36,151 nt of DNA. Origin: Pleurotus djamor (taxonomy: Eukaryota; Basidiomycota; Agaricomycetes; Agaricales; Pleurotaceae). The notes beneath the pieces were generated by a model. It saw only the letters and a program-made list of their open reading frames with translations. It did not search any database and was not told the DNA's origin. Within the stretch, counting starts at the first letter, position 1, and every line of letters starts with the position of its first letter. The translations under genes were made by a program, and so were the position numbers. Positions 31,569 to 36,151 of this stretch are shown piece by piece. The DNA lies in assembly GCA_029747585.1 (NCBI GenBank), contig JAPEVF010000465.1, forward strand, positions 1 through 36,151, given 5' to 3'.

Positions 31569-34500
31569 ATGACCCTCGCACCCCCTCGTCCGGTCGATTC
31601 AGCCTATCTTTCCCCACATTCAAACTACAGCTACCCCACGCCGAGTGGTAGCGGCTCAAATCCACATTCAAAACATGCCAGCCCTCCGAAACGTCCAAGG
31701 CCGCAATCAGCTTTACCTGGCGCATCATCATCCTTCTTTCCCCGGTCTGCGAAACTCCCCCTCGATCCTTTCGAACACCTCGAGCCACCAACATGGGACG
31801 TGGACGTTGCAGCCATGGACACGATGGTTGCGATGCGGAGTCTCGGTGCCAATGCTGCCTTGAGCAAGATGAGAAATGTCGTGTTGGTCTTGGGTGGTGA
31901 GTGATGAGTGATTTTTTCCTTGTCGCCGCAACGTCCTCACTGACTGGTCTGAAAATGTCAATTGCCTGTAATTCCGATAATGCTATCGACATGCCCGTGG
32001 TGTCATCAATGGATTCTCAAAATAACCGTTGATCCCATCTATTTTCATCACTCCTGCCAAAATGGTGCTCCGGTGCCTGTTGGTAGATCCCCAAGCGCAC
32101 GCGTTAAAGCCTCTATTGACTTCATCACTGCTATCAAACTCTCTACTCATTCTCATCTCGCATGACCCCCCGACACTCAACGACATTTATGCAACGTTTC
32201 AAAACTGTTCGAGCTCACCATCACTCCCACCGCCTCCGGCCCTATACATCATCAAACTGCAAACCCCGATAATTCTTCTCACCGCGCTCAAACTTGTCAA
32301 GGTTGTGGAGCAGGCCCAAGCGCTTGCCAAGGCTTGGAGGCGGAACGAAGGGGCTTTCAAGTACGCGGAGCGGCCGTATGTCTCGTTCGTCCAACAGCCG
32401 CATGTCCCCCATGAAGAGCGACGCTACCATTATGTCAAGGCCTCGGCGCAGGCGCATGGACAGCCAAGGCCAAGGCATATGTCGACGTCCTCACCTGCGA
32501 CATCCTCAGATCATTCGACACCGTCAACATCGCCTAATTCTATACCTCGTGTTGTCCTGTTTGCCGAGCGGCCGATGCCTTCAATATCCTCGGCCTCAAA
32601 GTCTGTTACGAAATCGACGTCGGCACTTTTAACTCCATTCACTCCAGATGGGCTTGTTGGCGAATTCTACACGGCGAATGAGTATGGGATTGAAATTGTT
32701 CCCGCTGCGGGATCGAGAGGTGGACTGTTTGGCAGCGGTGGAGGCGCAAGTAGTGGTTCGCGTGCCAGTTCGCCCTCATCTGGTTCGAGTGGATGGTCGA
32801 GAATATTCGGGACGAAGAAGAAGGGTGGAGGTTATGCTGAGAGCTATACGGAGGGTATGGGTTTGGTAAGTCGAATTTATATATTCCCTCCACCGCGGAT
32901 ATGCAACCACATCCGCTTCCAAGCCCGTCTTAGTGAGGCATATAATGTTGATCCGTGTCTTGCAGAAACAGCATTCCAAGTCCGCGTCGAAAATATCACT
33001 TCCGCTGTCGTTACCTGGTCGTTTGCAGATGCCCCGTATAGGGAGGAGATTATCCAAGCTGAATACATCACTGCCTCCCTCGTCTTATCCCAGCGGCCAG
33101 TTACGATCACCGTTGTCTTCACCGACGTCACCTTCTCAGCGACCGGGAACCTCCTCCTCGGTGTTTACAGGTCCGCGTGACGCAGGGGATGTCATGAAGC
33201 AGGACGACCCAGCTCGTAGACCCTTCGATATTGTCATCTCGTTCTTGCCTCCCCCGGAAAGTACCTACCGCATAGGAGGGTTGCCACCACCAGCTGTGGA
33301 CGCGAAGAAAAAGTCGTCGCGGCGGAACGATGTTGCGAACACTAGTACTCGCGAGGAGGTGGTGGGCATTAGTGAGAAGGTCTTGTTAAAGCAGAGTATA
33401 TTGGTTACGACGCTTGTTGGGCCATTTTTGGTGGACGCTATATTGGGGAGTGGTGTTTGGATGGGGAAGTTGGGTACGGCTCCTGGATATACTGGTGGAG
33501 GGGTGCCGTCGGGTCGCGGTAATGCCAACGCCAGTGAGGGTAGTGAGGGTGATAGGAGGGAGCAGAGGAGGGAGAGGCATCAGACGTGGACGATGGGTGT
33601 CACGGCAAGCGGACCGTTAGATGTGACCAACTTCAACGCAGTTGCTGGTGCTTTGGGTTTGATGAGGCCCAGAGGGAGGATTATTCACGTATTGCCTTCT
33701 GATCCCTCGCAATCCCATTCGAAGGACAAGAAGCGAATGGAGAAGAGCAAGTTGGCGAGTGGCATCGAACAGTTCCTGGTGGAATATGGAGTTGGGAAGG
33801 GTATTGTTGGATGTAAGTTTGTCTTGTCGTTTACCGGTCGTTTTGACGGGGTTACTCATCCATTGTGCGCGTTTAGCATCAACACCCAACCTCTTCGTCC
33901 CATCTTCGTCGTCTCGGGATAAGAACCATTCGCGGTCCCCACCACCCTCGAGAGGTTCCACCAGCTCAGCATCAACGACGCACGAACATAATTCACCGTT
34001 CGGCTCGGTGACGCCCACGCCGTCTACCTCGAGGACATCCACGTCCACATCGCTCACCCCGGTGGGTGGAAGTGCGAGTAACCTGTCAAGATCTGGGCAT
34101 ACGGGATTTTACAACGCGGGCGCTGGGGTGGGTGGAGATGCAGGGAAGCCGATTTCGTTCGTTTTGCCCGCGAATGCTCTAGATGAGGTGGTCTACTCCG
34201 TCCCTGTGTGGGAGCGTGCTGTGGATGATGGGGATGCAGAGAGTGATGACGAGGACGAATCTGCTGGGCGTAGGGACCCAGAAGAATGGGATGTTGTTTC
34301 CAACCAGCCAAGGTTATCTGTCCTGCAGGAGCGGCATCGTGAAGAGATTGCTCATAGAGGATTTAAGAAGGGTAAAGGCAGGATCGAGGTGACGGTGTTT
34401 GATTGTGTTGTTGGCGGTGTGCTGGATGAGGCTGCAGCTGGAGGTGGATCAAATGCGCTGGGTGGGGGTTTGGCTGGAGGTGGATTGGGTGCGAGAGCTT

Positions 34501-36089
34501 GGATCTCTGGGAAGGATGAGATTAAAGTCCTTGGTGTCGAGGCTGGGGGCGATAGTCGAGCGGAGCAAATGCGTGGTAGGGAGCGGGATGTTAAGAGGGA
34601 TTTGGCAAGTTTGAATGTGAATTCAAACTCGAGAGGGTTGGAGAAAAGCTTGCCGAACTTACCGCCCGTTACGCAATCGAAGCACTCGAAACACCACTCC
34701 CATCAACCTCAGTCTCAGCACCAGAGGGCTGTTACTTCACCTCGTCAACCACCGGAGCCGCATTCAAGCAAGCGAAGTGATGCGATTGCTACCAAAGGTC
34801 CGCCGATACCTCCTCCGATGACGAGGCAGAGAGCGCAATCGCAAGAGTACTCCTCATCGTATGGACATGGACATGGACATGGTGGTCAACAGGCTTCCTC
34901 CCTTGTTCAACCTGTTCATGCTTCGAGCCCCCCGATGTCTCAGGTGCCTACTCCGAAACCAAGAGACGCGCACGCTGGGTCCTATGGCGCTCCTGTTATC
35001 CGTGGAGGTGAAGGAGTGAGAAGTCGTTCGCAGAGCCATAGTAATGGGTTGGCTGAAATGCCCTCCATTACGAGTGTTATTGCTTTTCCGTCATCTGCTG
35101 GCGGTCCCCCTCCCGCTGCGAATATTCCTCCCGCTGCTACCCCCACCGTTGCTCCTACTCCTGCTCCAGCCCATCGCCAACAACCAGCGTTCCGACCCCC
35201 ACCGATGGTGATGTCTGTGTTGAGCGCTGTTCCGCCTAATACGCCTGTGATGGACCAGCTTATGGAAGGAAGGATGCAACCCCCACCATCTGTATATGGA
35301 CGCGTCGACCACCAGCCTACAACTACCCATCGCTCCCCTCAAATTTCTGTGGAACCTTCGACTACCCATCGTTCGCCCCCTCAAATTTATGCTGAGCCTT
35401 CGACGACCCGTCGCCCGTCCCAACAGGTTTATGCTGAACCTTCTGGCACCTACCCTCATCCTATTCAGGTTTCTTCGACCCCATTCGGTGGGAACTATGA
35501 GCTACACGGGCGGGATGTTGTGCAGCCTGAGATGTTGCATGTGCGCCCCCCGTTCCAGCAGAGGCATTCGGATAAGAGTGATGGTAGTGCTGGTACGAGT
35601 AGTCATGGTCATGGCAGAGAGAGTCGAAGCCGACATGGGCATTCGAGCAGCCGAGAAGGACATTCGTCTTCTGATCACCATGGTACCCATGAACGCGGTT
35701 CTCGGGATCGTGAAAAGGAGAGGGAGAGAGACAAGGACGAGCGAAGAAGAAGTCGTGATCATTATCGAGAATCTGAGAGAGAGAATAGGCGGAAGGAGAA
35801 GGAGACACGCAGAGAGAGCAGCTCTCGGCGCGATCGAGACCATGGGTATGAGTCTTCACGGCAGCACAGCAAGGAGAGTGAGAGTGAAAGAGAACGCAGA
35901 AAGGAGAAGGAAAGAAGGAGAGAGAAGGAGAGACGACGAAGAGTATCTCATTCGGAAGCACCTGCTTATCAACGTGGTCGATGTCGAACCGACTCTGTGA
36001 AATATGGGTGCAGTAGACGGAGATTCTGTGAGTGGGACGCCAATGAGTTTCTTGTGCCAGTCCAGCACCCCGACATCAGATTCGTGTAG
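31569..36089 (+). CDS. Large low-complexity protein, Ser/Pro/His/Arg-rich, unknown function
   Basis: Four exons: 31569-31896, 32087-32865, 32966-33812 and 33877-36089. All phases agree, giving about 1388 residues. The join VVLVLG to DPQAHALKPLLTSSLLSNSL across a 190-nt intron reads smoothly and supports the model. Semi-ordered parts include SLLILISHDPPTLNDIYATF, KQSILVTTLVGPFLVDAILG, GPLDVTNFNAVAGALGLMRP and FVLPANALDEVVYSVPVWER. The rest is disordered: Ser/Thr/Pro tracts, GHGHGHG, repeats of about 16 residues (THRSPQISVEPST, RPSQQVYAEPS), and a C-terminal Arg/Glu/Lys/Ser mix (RESERENRRKEKE) like RS/RE domains of nuclear RNA-processing proteins. No named domain is recognised. The stop at 36087-36089 is 62 bases from the window end; a late intron extending the gene beyond the window cannot be excluded. 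Confidence 0.7.
35323..35450 (+). repeat. Degenerate tandem repeat of about 48-51 bp in the large gene
   Basis: Three to four in-frame units of the type T-T/R-R-x-P-x-Q-I/V-Y-A-E-P-S (QISVEPSTTHRSP, QIYAEPSTTRRPS, QVYAEPSGTYPHP), about 16 residues each, inside the disordered region. Confidence 0.75.
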
Positions 36090-36151
36090 GGCCCATGATA
36101 TGGAGGAGAAGAGTGCGACGATGAGGAAGGTGGGTGGTCGCATTCAAAGCG

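Noticed and set aside
35461..35961. 166-codon minus-strand frame rich in Ser/His/Phe
   Set aside because: It is antisense to the Arg/Glu-rich low-complexity end of the large gene; such sequence leaves the opposite strand open by composition.
1..36151. Secondary-metabolite cluster or CRISPR array
   Set aside because: No polyketide, peptide or terpene synthase genes and no regularly spaced direct repeats were seen; the neighbouring genes are functionally unrelated.

Overview
The window reads as nuclear DNA of a filamentous basidiomycete, probably an agaricomycete. The evidence is dense short introns (mostly 50-70 nt, GT-AG), very small exons, 5-12 exons per gene, and protein families and spellings typical of mushroom-forming fungi: fungal bicupin oxalate decarboxylase, Mad3 without a kinase, a Ras-like GTPase with no lipid anchor, and a fungal DUF262 protein. 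No bacterial operons, CRISPR arrays, rRNA or intact transposase genes were seen. The first ~345 bases differ from the rest: they are AT-rich with C/G-rich clusters, hold a tRNA-Tyr-like sequence of mitochondrial type, and join the nuclear-looking part at a patch of N bases. This is either a nuclear insert of mitochondrial DNA or an assembly join.

Layout, left to right. (1) 0.8-3.5 kb: a small heat-shock protein (Hsp20, -) and the spindle-checkpoint protein Mad3 (+) diverge from a 531-bp region carrying clustered heat-shock elements. (2) 5.5-6.6 kb: a Yra1/ALYREF-type mRNA export adaptor (+). (3) 6.9-8.0 kb: an unrecognised, possibly decayed gene (+). (4) 9.07-10.04 kb: a divergent Ras-like GTPase with a shortened switch I and altered switch II (+). 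(5) 10.0-13.1 kb: gene-poor. (6) 13.1-15.5 kb: STN1 of the telomere-capping CST complex (-), with two CACGTG boxes upstream; 16.06-16.85 kb: a TENA/THI-4 family protein (+). (7) 17.49-17.91 kb: a small secreted precursor with a strongly cationic amphipathic helix (+), convergent with an FAD-dependent amine-oxidase-like enzyme (18.2-20.3 kb, -). (8) About 20.56-20.71 kb: a 144-bp MITE-like element. (9) 21.2-23.35 kb: a DUF262 (ParB-like/GmrS N-terminal fold) protein with 16-nt and 7-nt exons and an RG-rich tail (+). (10) 23.9-25.9 kb: a secreted oxalate decarboxylase in 12 exons (-). (11) 25.9-28.8 kb: gene-poor. (12) 28.8-29.5 kb: a small secreted protein with an ambiguous base (+). (13) 31.57-36.09 kb: a large low-complexity Ser/Pro/His/Arg-rich protein (+).

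The genes do not form a metabolic cluster. They look like an ordinary mix of housekeeping genes (checkpoint, mRNA export, telomere capping, heat shock) and secreted accessory genes. The best candidates for something undescribed are the six-fold PFxD motif array in Mad3, the cationic secreted peptide precursor, the eukaryotic DUF262 gene with its micro-exons, and the Ras-like protein with altered switch regions. All exon models were read by eye from splice signals and reading phase, without transcripts or database searches.
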